Positions 38,756 to 48,279 of a stretch of 64,000 nt of DNA are shown piece after piece. The notes beneath the pieces were generated by a model. It was not told the DNA's origin. It saw nothing but the letters and a program-made list of their open reading frames with translations, and made no database searches. The first letter of the stretch is position 1. Each line of letters opens with the position of its first letter. This DNA is from Verrucomicrobiales bacterium (GTDB lineage Bacteria > Verrucomicrobiota > Verrucomicrobiia > Verrucomicrobiales > DEV007): the NCBI GenBank assembly GCA_029213005.1, contig JARGPI010000001.1:1-64000 (forward strand), read 5' to 3'. The position numbers were made by a program, and so were the translations under genes.

Positions 38756-39559
38756 ATGAATTTTATGAAACAGTGGTGTGGTGCGATTATCGCAGTCATG
38801 AGTGGTGGGGCGGTATTCGCGACTGAACCTCCGGCAACCATCGATGTGAAGGGGAAAGATGCGGCGTTGATTTCGTCATCGGTGATTCCGATCCCTCTGG
38901 AGGTGTTCACGGCACTCGATAAGCTGGGAGCTCAGGATTGGGACTCCCAACTCGAAAAAAGAGACTTCAATCCCAGCCCGGACCGTTCCCGTTCGGCCCT
39001 GCTCTTTGGTCTTGCGATTTCACAGGGATTTCTGGCGGTTCAGGCAAAAAATGATGCCGAAGTGAAAAGAGTCGGAATGGCGGTACAACGTTTGGCGCAT
39101 CCTCTCGGAGTCGAAAGTCCGGTCGAGAAGCGTATAAAAGTTATTATGGAGTCGCTGTCCGACAAAAATTGGAACGAGGTGAAGCAGGAGTTCGATAAAA
39201 CCCGCCAAACGGTGCTTAAAGAGATGAAAGTGATGCGGGACGAAGATCTCACCAGTCTCGTCGCACTCGGCGGATGGTTGGGGGGCACCGGGGCCCTTTC
39301 ATCTATCCTGAAGGAAAATTACTCGCCAGAGGGATCGGACCTTTTGAATCAGGCCGGTCTCCTGATGCAGTTGAAAGCTGACTTTCAGAAGTTGCCGGAA
39401 GGGATTAAGAGCGATGAGATTTTCGCTAAAATCGACGCCACTTTGAACACTCTCGAAAAGTTGATGGAAAATTCGGGCACTGGAATTTTCACCCTGGCTG
39501 AGGTTTCTAAGATTCATGACGAGACCCACCATCTCCTTGATGCGATTTATCAGGACTAA
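38756..39559 (+). CDS. Hypothetical exported protein
   Basis: Signal peptide followed by mostly helical sequence. Confidence 0.6.
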   Translation: MNFMKQWCGAIIAVMSGGAVFATEPPATIDVKGKDAALISSSVIPIPLEVFTALDKLGAQDWDSQLEKRDFNPSPDRSRSALLFGLAISQGFLAVQAKNDAEVKRVGMAVQRLAHPLGVESPVEKRIKVIMESLSDKNWNEVKQEFDKTRQTVLKEMKVMRDEDLTSLVALGGWLGGTGALSSILKENYSPEGSDLLNQAGLLMQLKADFQKLPEGIKSDEIFAKIDATLNTLEKLMENSGTGIFTLAEVSKIHDETHHLLDAIYQD

Positions 39560-40034
39560 TCATTTTTACGGAATCCCTCCTTTGAATCATTCTCTGTCAG
39601 TATTCGCTTTGGTTCCAATACTGCAGCTCCTCAGCTGTTTATCGGGATTTGCGGATATCGACCATGCGCAAAAACTCGCTCAGCAGGCCGCTTATCCTTC
39701 CCTTGAGGGACCGGAACCTTTTATTCTGAGGCAGTCGTTTCTCCGGGGCAATCTGGAACCGGGTGCGGAGAAAGTCGTCAACCAGCAGCTGTTTAATAAA
39801 AACGTTTACCAGTTCTGGTTTGCAGTAGCAGATCCCGGGACCGAAGTCCTTCTTAATATTTATGATAAGGACGGAAAGTTGCTGAAGGCAAAAACCGTGA
39901 CGTACGGTTCCCAGAAAAACGTGACCAGTCTGGTTTTCGCACCTGAAAAATCCGGCACTTACTACCTCCGATTGGCGTTTGGGAAAAATAGCGATACGCC
40001 GCAGGACTGGGCTCTAATTTACGCCTATCGTTAA
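39540..40034 (+). CDS. Hypothetical exported protein with beta-rich C-terminus
   Basis: ATG at 39540, hydrophobic N-terminus, YQFWFAVADPGTEVLLNIYDKDGK...GTYYLRLAFG. Confidence 0.55.
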   Translation: MRFIRTNHFYGIPPLNHSLSVFALVPILQLLSCLSGFADIDHAQKLAQQAAYPSLEGPEPFILRQSFLRGNLEPGAEKVVNQQLFNKNVYQFWFAVADPGTEVLLNIYDKDGKLLKAKTVTYGSQKNVTSLVFAPEKSGTYYLRLAFGKNSDTPQDWALIYAYR

Positions 40035-40035
40035 C

Positions 40036-40341
40036 GTGGCTCTGCAGAGAAAATCAAGACGACTCCTTCTCCTCGTGGTGACGCTGACCACGATAATTTC
40101 AGTTTTGTACGGGGCTGTGAATTTCGGCGTCGGGTTCCAGGGGAGTCCTCTCTCATTTGTGATCTACTGGGCCACTTGTTTTGTCGGTGCGATGTTACTG
40201 ATTGTACTGGCTTTTATTGATATGAGGTTGATCAGGAAAGAGCACCGGCAACGCCAGACTGAATTGGATGCGGAACTGGCAAAAATTGTTTCCGATGCTG
40301 AGAAACTGGCCGCCGAAACGATGGCCGAGAATTCTGATTAA
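40036..40341 (+). CDS. Small membrane protein with two TM helices
   Basis: GTG start; two hydrophobic segments and charged C-terminus; abuts M48 gene. Confidence 0.55.
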   Translation: MALQRKSRRLLLLVVTLTTIISVLYGAVNFGVGFQGSPLSFVIYWATCFVGAMLLIVLAFIDMRLIRKEHRQRQTELDAELAKIVSDAEKLAAETMAENSD

Positions 40342-41582
40342 TGACTGATTTACATATCAACGGATGGTTTGTGGCAATTGTGCTGGCTTTTGTTCTGCTT
40401 TGGAAGCTGGATTTCTTTACCACATTGCTGAACATGAAGTCCTTCAAATCTCAGGTTCCTGCTGAGTTTGTTGATGTGATGGACCCCGAACAGTTTGAAA
40501 TATCGAAAGACTACACGCGGGTAAAAGCGGTTTTCGGTATTGGCGTTTCCATCTTCATGTTGGTCGTCTTTTTCTCCTTCTGGTGGCTTGGAGGCTTTGG
40601 CTGGCTCGATGAAAAGGTTCGCTCCTTCGGTTATGGCAATCTGGTGAACGGACTCATCTACATCGGTATATTATTTGTCGGCCTGCAAATTTTGACTCTG
40701 CCACTTTCCTGGTATTCCACTTTCGGGATTGAGGCGAAATTCGGGTTTAACAAAATGACACCGGGACTATTTATCATGGATTTTTTCCGGGGCCTCATAC
40801 TCGCTGCTCTATTGGGAGCTCCTTTGTTGTTAGCGATACTCTGGATATTCGAATCGGTTCCCATGGCCTGGTTCTGGGGGTGGGTCGTGATGACTGGCTT
40901 CATGCTGATTTCGGTGTTTCTCGCACCAACTCTGATTCTTCCACTATATAATAAATTCACTCCGCTCGGGGAGGGGGAACTAAAGGATGAGATTTTCGCG
41001 ATGGCTGCGAAATGTCAGTTTCCGGTGAAAGAAATCAGTATTATGGACGGTTCGAAACGCTCCACTAAATCGAATGCTTTTTTTACCGGTTTTGGTCCTA
41101 CCAAACGGATTGTGCTTTTTGATACTCTGGTAAACAATCACACGGTGCCGGAACTGGTCGGAGTGCTTGCTCATGAAATCGGTCACTACAAAAAGCGGCA
41201 TATCGTCAAAGGTATCTTAATGAGTATCATCGGCTCCGGGGTGATGTTTTTTCTGCTCGGAATCTTAAAAGACAATCGTGCTTTGTTTGATGCTTTCGCG
41301 GTTAAAGAGACATCGACTTATGTCAGTCTCGTGCTGTTCGGGATTTTGATGCAACCTGTCAGTCAAATCCTCGGCATTGGTGGTAGTTGGCTCAGCCGCA
41401 AACATGAATTCGAAGCCGATGCTTACGCTGCTGAAGTTACCGACAGGCCGGAGGCGATGGCTTCAGCTCTCCGAAAATTGAGTGCCGATAATCTGACCAA
41501 TCTGACGCCTCACCCTGCTTACGTTTTTCTCAACTACAGCCACCCGCCTGTAGGGGAGCGAATCGCGGCGCTACGAGATTGA
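40341..41582 (+). CDS. M48 family metallopeptidase (Ste24/CAAX protease 1-like)
   Basis: LAHEIGHYKKRHIVKG zinc motif, HEFEADAYAAE, multiple TM helices. Confidence 0.93.
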   Translation: MTDLHINGWFVAIVLAFVLLWKLDFFTTLLNMKSFKSQVPAEFVDVMDPEQFEISKDYTRVKAVFGIGVSIFMLVVFFSFWWLGGFGWLDEKVRSFGYGNLVNGLIYIGILFVGLQILTLPLSWYSTFGIEAKFGFNKMTPGLFIMDFFRGLILAALLGAPLLLAILWIFESVPMAWFWGWVVMTGFMLISVFLAPTLILPLYNKFTPLGEGELKDEIFAMAAKCQFPVKEISIMDGSKRSTKSNAFFTGFGPTKRIVLFDTLVNNHTVPELVGVLAHEIGHYKKRHIVKGILMSIIGSGVMFFLLGILKDNRALFDAFAVKETSTYVSLVLFGILMQPVSQILGIGGSWLSRKHEFEADAYAAEVTDRPEAMASALRKLSADNLTNLTPHPAYVFLNYSHPPVGERIAALRD

Positions 41583-42506
41583 TTTTAGCTTCTCCTGAAA
41601 CGCGGGATTTTCCCAGACCGAGCTGACCGTAAGATTACCAAGCTGACCCCGGGGTGCCTTGATATAGTCGAAGGAAGGGTGAGGGGGCGCCCAGATAGAC
41701 GGATTGGTTGGGCCGAAGAGCACGAGCCCCGGGATACCCGTAGAGGCTGCCAAATGCGAAATGCCGCTATCGTGACCCAGAAATAGATCGCAACGCTGCA
41801 GAACCTGCCCCACTGCGGGTAGATCCTCTCCTTGAAGGTGTTGATAGTCCAGATCGTGGTGGTCGATCAGTGACAGAAAATCGGAAATCGTTTCGTGTTC
41901 GGCTTCGCCGCTGATAATGAGAAAAGACGTTCCCGGCATCTTGTTCCGGATTTGTTTCGCTAAATCAGCCCAGGCTTCAAAAGACCAGTTTTTTGAGGCG
42001 CTTCCGCTCCCGGGGTGGATCGCGACCACCGGATCTTCGTTTTTTGCGGAATCGCCATAACTCACTTCAACAAACGGCTCATCGAGAAACAGAGCCAGTT
42101 GTCCCAGTGGCTCCGCGAGCTGATGGGCTGCCGGAGGCGAGTAAGGTTGCTCGTCCATTTTATAGGGTCCCACGATCAGTGTTTCGACACCGGCACGAAT
42201 CAGGTTTCCCTGAAAAAAGCCATCGGGGTCATAGAGGTAACTGACGACCACGTCAAAGCTCGCGAAGTATTCCGATAGCTGGGAATCCAGGGAAGCGCCG
42301 GGTGCGAAAAACGGAGCCATCGTGGCCATTTCTATCGAAGAGGTTCTGTCGGCGAGTCCGGCGGCCACTGCGAGCTCGGTGATCGAGCGATAACCTAAAA
42401 TTTCGATTTCCAGATCCGGGAACCCCTGTCTCACCAACTGAATCGCCGGAAGGGTGAGAATGAAGTCTCCGACTGCGCCACCTCTGATAAATAACAGTTT
42501 CCCCAT
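41571..42506 (-). CDS. Glycosyltransferase family 9 / heptosyltransferase-like
   Basis: MGKLLFIRGGAVGDFILTLPAI, VAIHPGSGSASKNWS, GHDSGISHLAASTGIPGLVLFGPTNPSIWAP. Confidence 0.88.
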   Translation of the reverse strand: MGKLLFIRGGAVGDFILTLPAIQLVRQGFPDLEIEILGYRSITELAVAAGLADRTSSIEMATMAPFFAPGASLDSQLSEYFASFDVVVSYLYDPDGFFQGNLIRAGVETLIVGPYKMDEQPYSPPAAHQLAEPLGQLALFLDEPFVEVSYGDSAKNEDPVVAIHPGSGSASKNWSFEAWADLAKQIRNKMPGTSFLIISGEAEHETISDFLSLIDHHDLDYQHLQGEDLPAVGQVLQRCDLFLGHDSGISHLAASTGIPGLVLFGPTNPSIWAPPHPSFDYIKAPRGQLGNLTVSSVWENPAFQEKLKSIS

Positions 42507-42561
42507 CGTTTGCAGCATCGGCGCAACCCGCAGAGTTTGCTTCTCGAAAATGGAAAGATTT

Positions 42562-45036
42562 TTAGAGACTGGTTGTTCCGGACCGTTTGTGTTCCGGTTC
42601 GCGGGAAGAAACCGGTGTGAGCATTCCGGTGCGTTCGGATCCGTTCGGGTGGAAATTTCCGTTGATTGGATCATCCGAGATTAACAAAGCGGGGTGAGCT
42701 TTGGTAAAGCCGAATTCGTTGCCTAATGCAGCTGAAACAGTAAGCGGACAAATCAAATGGGGTGCCATTTTCCGGGTCACTTCGTAAGATGGAATGACGG
42801 CGTTTTCAAAAAGCCGTTTTTTTTCCGCCGCTTTTCTGGAGCGGCTTCGGGATGTGTTTGCGATTGCGCGGTTTAATGCCGATACGGCCTGATCGCTGGC
42901 AATTTTTGCTTTCGCGGCTGCCAGGGAGCACTCGCCATTCACAAACGCTTTCCGGGCGGTTTCAAACAGGGGCAGCGCCGCCTCGCGAACCACTTCAACC
43001 TCTTCCGCATTATTCCAGTTCAGTAATTCAGCACATTGTTCGGCAGCCTTTCGGAGGAGCGACGAGACTGATTTGGCGGCAGTGAGATTGTCTCGTACCG
43101 AAAGGACCGCTTCTGAGGAATCGAGATCAATTCCCAGTCCGGCATCAAAAGCTTCCTTCCAATCCAAATTGGGTTTCTCAAGGAATTCCTGCCAGGTAGC
43201 CAACTTTTTCTTTGATGTCGCGATGCGGCGCTTCGCAGAATTTAGTTTTCGCTGGTCGGTCTGATCTTCGCTTTCGAGCACTTCGAGAACGGAATGGTGG
43301 GAGCGCAGAGTCCGCCCGGCTGACTTTATGGATTCGGTTGCCAAGTCGTGCCAGAGAAAATCGAGACTGACCGATTCATCCAGCTTTCTGAGGGACCGGC
43401 TTAAACCTTTCAGTTGAGCCTCGATATGAAACGGATTGGTCCGTTCTTTATCCAGAGCCTTTTCGATGGCCTTAATTTTAGAGCTGATCTGTTGGTCTTG
43501 CTGAATCGATGCTTTGCGGGTGCGCAGATCGGCAAGCTTCGAGGTGAGGGAGCGATGTTTCCATCTGATGTCGCCGAGAGCCTTTCGATTCCCTTCGTCG
43601 ATTGCCTGTGCCGCCTCGTATTGATCGGTCACGAGGGTGAGCCGCTGTTCTGAAAGCTCCAGTTTGGCTGACGCTTTCTCCAATTGCCAACCGGTTGTCA
43701 TCAATTTGCCATCCCGAAAAGAAAGCTGGGACTCATGCAACAAGGCGTCCGCCTCACTGATGTCGTTTACCGCTGCGTGGTAGAGAAACTCAACTGAATC
43801 GTTATCGGGGTGGGGAATCCCAAGCCTGCTTTTTACGGAAAGGGCGCCGGCAAGATAATTTTTTCGCAGTTTGTCTAGTGCAGACTCAGCCGGGGAAATT
43901 CGGTCTTTTAGTTTATCCAGTTCATCGGAAAGCTGTTCCCAAAAAGGGCCGCCTTTTTGAACCACCTGATTTCCCACCCTGACGATGTCACTTCCCTGAT
44001 TGATCAGATCCCCGATCTGATCGAGCGAATTCCGGGAGTTCTCAACTCTGCCCTGAGAGGCGGCGTGCTTGATAAACTGTAGCGATTGATTGGCAAATTC
44101 AACCCGTTGGCTGGGATCGAGATTCTTTTCCCTCAGGATCGTATCCGGCAGGCAGTGGAGATGCTGGGCAATTCTAAATCGCGATTCCGAGATTCGGTTT
44201 TCCAGTTTTTCAATTTCAGGACTGGTTATGGACTGAATTTGGTTTGCGACAGTCGCGCTATCAATGATTCGCTCAATCGTCGCCTGAACCTCCTCAGTAA
44301 AGGCTTCAATTTTCGTTTCCACCGACCAGAGCACGGCATGCGCCGATAGGGTTTCGAGGTGTCTGGAGTGGTTGAGAAAGTCCAGATCAATCCAATCGGG
44401 TGAAATTCCGGCGTTTTCGAAAATGCGGACGGCGTTTTGAACTTTTGGAAAACCATTGGTTCTAAACTCGTTAACCCGGGTGACGATCGCCAAGGAGTCG
44501 TCAATTTCTCGTGTCGCAAGTTTTGCAGGATTTCCGATAGCGGCGATAGGATCCGTCGATCCTACCCGCACCGTTTCGTCGAGCATCGCCTCGGCTGATG
44601 GAATCAGTTTGGTCTGCAGGTTTATCAGAGGGAAAAAACCGTCTTTCAGCGATTCCCGAGAGAGATCCGAAATCCGTTTTGAAATTTCAGAGAGTTTACT
44701 GTTGAGACCGGTGGTAGTTTTCTCTAATTCTTCAGCACTGGCGGTAATTTTTGCTTTCAGGGACTGAATGGCTGCGACACGATCCGCATAGTTGAGGGCA
44801 TGGATGGTATCGTTGGAGCCGACAGCCAATAAATCGATGGCTGACTGATACCGTTTTGAGGAAAAGAGATTTGTCAGTTTAGCACCGGTTGAGTCGGGGT
44901 AGATCAGTTCCGAGACCTCCTTTTCCGTATCAGCAGGTTCACGCCCGACCCTCTCCAGCTCATTCACCTCTGAGGTGAGTTGCTTCAGCATCGTTTCGGT
45001 TTGACCGGTGGTGTGAAGAAAGGCTTCTTCCACCAC
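42562..45036 (-). CDS. Long coiled-coil protein with probable N-terminal TM helix upstream of first canonical start
   Basis: Helical heptad-rich ORF; in-frame upstream codons encode VIIATGLILLVLLILLVLNRKRR. Confidence 0.6.
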   Translation of the reverse strand: MVEEAFLHTTGQTETMLKQLTSEVNELERVGREPADTEKEVSELIYPDSTGAKLTNLFSSKRYQSAIDLLAVGSNDTIHALNYADRVAAIQSLKAKITASAEELEKTTTGLNSKLSEISKRISDLSRESLKDGFFPLINLQTKLIPSAEAMLDETVRVGSTDPIAAIGNPAKLATREIDDSLAIVTRVNEFRTNGFPKVQNAVRIFENAGISPDWIDLDFLNHSRHLETLSAHAVLWSVETKIEAFTEEVQATIERIIDSATVANQIQSITSPEIEKLENRISESRFRIAQHLHCLPDTILREKNLDPSQRVEFANQSLQFIKHAASQGRVENSRNSLDQIGDLINQGSDIVRVGNQVVQKGGPFWEQLSDELDKLKDRISPAESALDKLRKNYLAGALSVKSRLGIPHPDNDSVEFLYHAAVNDISEADALLHESQLSFRDGKLMTTGWQLEKASAKLELSEQRLTLVTDQYEAAQAIDEGNRKALGDIRWKHRSLTSKLADLRTRKASIQQDQQISSKIKAIEKALDKERTNPFHIEAQLKGLSRSLRKLDESVSLDFLWHDLATESIKSAGRTLRSHHSVLEVLESEDQTDQRKLNSAKRRIATSKKKLATWQEFLEKPNLDWKEAFDAGLGIDLDSSEAVLSVRDNLTAAKSVSSLLRKAAEQCAELLNWNNAEEVEVVREAALPLFETARKAFVNGECSLAAAKAKIASDQAVSALNRAIANTSRSRSRKAAEKKRLFENAVIPSYEVTRKMAPHLICPLTVSAALGNEFGFTKAHPALLISDDPINGNFHPNGSERTGMLTPVSSREPEHKRSGTTSL

Positions 45037-45608
45037 AAGCGCCTCTTCTTTTACCTGCCGGATGTGATTCGATTTTTCGAGGGACGAAGCTTTAAACTCA
45101 TCGAATCTGGATTCAGCTTCCGTTTTCGCCCATCTTCTCTTCCGGTTCAGAACCAGCAGAATAAGCAGGACTAAAAGAATCAGTCCTGTCGCGATAATTA
45201 CAGATGAGGAATACAGAGTGATGATGGCCGAAAGTGATGTCTTTACCGGTGAAATCTTTGCGTTTCGGCTACGCTCTCCAAGACAATATCGAAGAAAATC
45301 AGCTCAAAAAAGGCATCGAGTTTTCACCGGAGACAATACTAACGATACTTTATGCCCTGAGCCACTGATTTTTTTAGTGAATCATCTTAGTTTTTAAAAT
45401 TTTAAGATAAAACAGCTTCGATTTGAATAAAACACGCTGCTCAAAAGTCTATTTCAGATAAAATTTATAGGATGTCCGGGATTAATTGATCAATTCAGTG
45501 TCATTTATCACAGCTCCTATTCGTCTAAAGCTATGGCATATATCATGCTAACGAATGGTTCGACTAGTCTGCGCCAGGTATATGGTTTAGTTATTGTTTT
45601 GTTTAAGG

Positions 45609-45637
45609 GAAACCCGGGATTCATCCCGGGTTTCTTT
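45609..45637 (+). terminator. Orphan rho-independent terminator
   Basis: aaacccgggat-tc-atcccgggtttctttt, perfect stem, no ORF upstream on this strand. Confidence 0.85.
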
Positions 45638-45712
45638 TGTTATAAAGAAGGTCTCAATCGGTTTTTCATAGACAAAAACGTAAATTCAAAGTTTTGTACG
45701 GTTCCTCTTTAA

Positions 45713-45877
45713 ATGAAACACCGACCACTTTTACTTTTGGCACTCACTCTCAGCTCATTCTTCGCGGTGAGTTGTCAAACGGCGGGTGTGCTGAGTGGAT
45801 CGAATGGGAGCCATCGCGATTCGGTGAATGACTCTTCACTCTATCGCACTCAGGACCGGACGTTCCGATCGAATTGA
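45713..45877 (+). CDS. Small (54 aa) lipoprotein
   Basis: MKHRPLLLLALTLSSFFAVSCQTAG... lipobox FAVSC; below the track's length cutoff. Confidence 0.6.
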   Translation: MKHRPLLLLALTLSSFFAVSCQTAGVLSGSNGSHRDSVNDSSLYRTQDRTFRSN

Positions 45878-45974
45878 TCGGAACTGGCTTTGGGAGAATC
45901 GGATCTTTCTCTCTTTTTTCTGACCGGTCAGGGAAGTGGAGCATTTTATTCAAATGCTCCTAAAGTCCTGCGGT

Positions 45975-46994
45975 TTAATCTTCTTTTTCCGGAAGATTTA
46001 ATTTAGGTGCCACCTTTTTCACCGGTGGAGGTAACTTCGCGCCCGGTGAACCCGGAGGTTGCAGACTGGGAACTTTAACCGGAGGAGCGCCGGGTGTGGC
46101 AATTTTCACTGGTGGAGCCCCGGGAGTCGGAAGCTTCGCCGGAGGTGCACCCGGAGGGCCCTGACTGGCCAGTTTGACTGGAGGCGCACCCGGAGCCGCA
46201 ATTTTCTTCACGGCCGGACTGGGCGGCCCTACTGGTGATGGTGAAGCGGGAAGGGCCGGTGTCGCAACCGGGGTATCATCTTCCTCCGCTTTTCCTACGG
46301 ATGGAGGAGCCAGCTTTTTGACGGGCGGAGCCATCGGAGATTTGGTCGCCGGAGGCGTCATCGGTGGTTTCGGTGGTCCACCGGGAACTGGTGGAGCTCC
46401 AGGTGCGGGAGGTGCTCCCGGAGGTGCCAGCTTCTTAACTGGAGGTGAGGCCAACTTTGTCGTAGGGCGGGGCGGTGATTGGGCTAGCTTGACGGTGGCG
46501 CTTCCCACATTGGAGCCCTCAGCAGGTGTTGCCGTCGCAAGAGGTGCAGACACGAGTGGCTTTTTAGTGGGCAGGCCGACCTTTTTAACCGCGCCCGGAG
46601 CGGTAAGGTGTTTTACCGTCGGTTTTTTAGGTGCCGTTCTGGCGTTCTCGATCTCGGCAATTTCAGACTTCAAATCGATATCGGCTCCTTCTTCTGCAAT
46701 AATAAAGTAGGAAGGAATCGTCTCACCCAGCAAAATCACGTCCCGATTGTTTAACTGGACTGGCTCTTTCACACTGCGGTCGTTCACTTTTGTGCCGTTG
46801 GTTGAACCGATGTCGGTAATCGAATAACCCGACTCCGTTTGGTTGAACACACAATGGGCGGTCGATATTTCACGAACGAGGATTTGGATGTCGTTTACGG
46901 GGCTTCGCCCGAGGGTGACTGACTCGCCATTTACATCATAAGAAATGGGTTCTTTGTCAGGAAGTGCGACCAACAGGTGGAATGAAGATGCCAT
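45975..46994 (-). CDS. FHA-domain protein with Pro/Ala/Lys-rich tail
   Basis: VTLGRSPVNDIQILVREISTAHCVF...ITDIGSTNGTKVNDRSV; tail with repeated GAPPVK(K)xAxP. Confidence 0.9.
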   Translation of the reverse strand: MASSFHLLVALPDKEPISYDVNGESVTLGRSPVNDIQILVREISTAHCVFNQTESGYSITDIGSTNGTKVNDRSVKEPVQLNNRDVILLGETIPSYFIIAEEGADIDLKSEIAEIENARTAPKKPTVKHLTAPGAVKKVGLPTKKPLVSAPLATATPAEGSNVGSATVKLAQSPPRPTTKLASPPVKKLAPPGAPPAPGAPPVPGGPPKPPMTPPATKSPMAPPVKKLAPPSVGKAEEDDTPVATPALPASPSPVGPPSPAVKKIAAPGAPPVKLASQGPPGAPPAKLPTPGAPPVKIATPGAPPVKVPSLQPPGSPGAKLPPPVKKVAPKLNLPEKED

Positions 46995-47031
46995 GGGAAA
47001 AATTTACGCTAATGGGGGGAAGGTTGTCAAT

Positions 47032-47892
47032 TTAGATTGGATCGGAATTAGTGTTAAGCCAGTCTGTAACCGATTTAATAAAGATGGTATTGTCAGGCTC
47101 TCGAAGTGGCTCGTGCCGTATGCCATCAAATAACAATAACGTTTTATCTGTCGCTGGAATAGTCTGAAAAATTTCCTCAACGTATTCGGGCGGACAGATC
47201 AGGTCCTCTCTACCCTGCGTCACGAGGACTTTCAGGGGATCATCAAGTTGAGACGCCGATTGAGCGGCTTCGGACTCCCAAAGCATCAAATCGCGCCCGA
47301 AACGGGCGGAGATTTTGGAGTGGCAGCCCTCAAATTGTTCGGCTAACACCTTGGGATTGCGACTGGTCACATGATAGCAATTCGATGGTTTCACGCCGGT
47401 CGGGATGGAAAGTTCCGGCACAAAATCGGCGAGAAACTCCGCGGCCCAGATTTTGATTTTTGACTGACGATGGGTCGGCTTGATCAAAGGGGAGCTTAAC
47501 CAGAGCCATTTCAGGGAAAGATCGAGACCGAAACGACTCATAAACGGTAAAGCCAGAAATCCGCCCGTCGAATGGGCATAAACTGCCACCGGTTTGGAAT
47601 CGAGTTGTTCGATCAACTCGTTGATCAGTTTAATAGCCGGTTTCACACCGGGAATATCGCCCCGGTTGCCGTATGACTTACCGTGTCCCGGCCAGTCGAA
47701 ACCCTCGACCCGATAGCCAAGATCGCAAAAAATTTCCATGGCTCTGCGATGACAACCACTGTGGTCGCCGAGGCCATGAAGCATCACGACAATCCCCCGG
47801 TTGCCCCCCTGAGATCCCTCTGGCGAAGCGGAGATCCGGTGGATTCGGGAGTTTGTGACTTTGGAATCAAAGGTGGATTGACTGAAGGTCAT
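47032..47892 (-). CDS. Alpha/beta hydrolase (monoacylglycerol lipase-like)
   Basis: VVMLHGLGDHSGCHRRAMEIF, FDWPGHGKSYG, VYAHSTGGFLAL. Confidence 0.88.
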   Translation of the reverse strand: MTFSQSTFDSKVTNSRIHRISASPEGSQGGNRGIVVMLHGLGDHSGCHRRAMEIFCDLGYRVEGFDWPGHGKSYGNRGDIPGVKPAIKLINELIEQLDSKPVAVYAHSTGGFLALPFMSRFGLDLSLKWLWLSSPLIKPTHRQSKIKIWAAEFLADFVPELSIPTGVKPSNCYHVTSRNPKVLAEQFEGCHSKISARFGRDLMLWESEAAQSASQLDDPLKVLVTQGREDLICPPEYVEEIFQTIPATDKTLLLFDGIRHEPLREPDNTIFIKSVTDWLNTNSDPI

Positions 47893-48001
47893 AAATGAGG
47901 GACGGTCGAAACTTGCATCAAAGAGATAATAAATCCAGTTGCGGATTTCATCTTCAGATGTTTATTCCCCACTCCATCGCTTCGGCGATTCAGGAAAGAA
48001 A

Positions 48002-48073
48002 GCGCGATTAACTCAGCGGTAGAGTATCACCTTGACATGGTGGGAGTCACTGGTTCAAATCCAGTATCGCGCA
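48002..48073 (+). tRNA. tRNA-Val (anticodon GAC), CCA not encoded
   Basis: Acceptor GCGCGAT/ATCGCGC, anticodon loop TTGACAT, TPsiC GGTTCAAATCC. Confidence 0.95.
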
Positions 48074-48279
48074 CTCTTTCTTTTCCTTAATATCAACACG
48101 TAATTTCCTGGTGTTGCAGGTCCTGAAGTTTGACCACCGAATTTCTTCGTTTCTTTTCTGTAACGCGATTTTTAGGAAGACATTCACGGTAGCGGATGCT
48201 ATAACGGAATTTTCTTGGCTTCGGGCTTGTCCTCACGCTAAGATAGAGTTTAGCCTCTGCTCCGAAACACAAACCAGAA

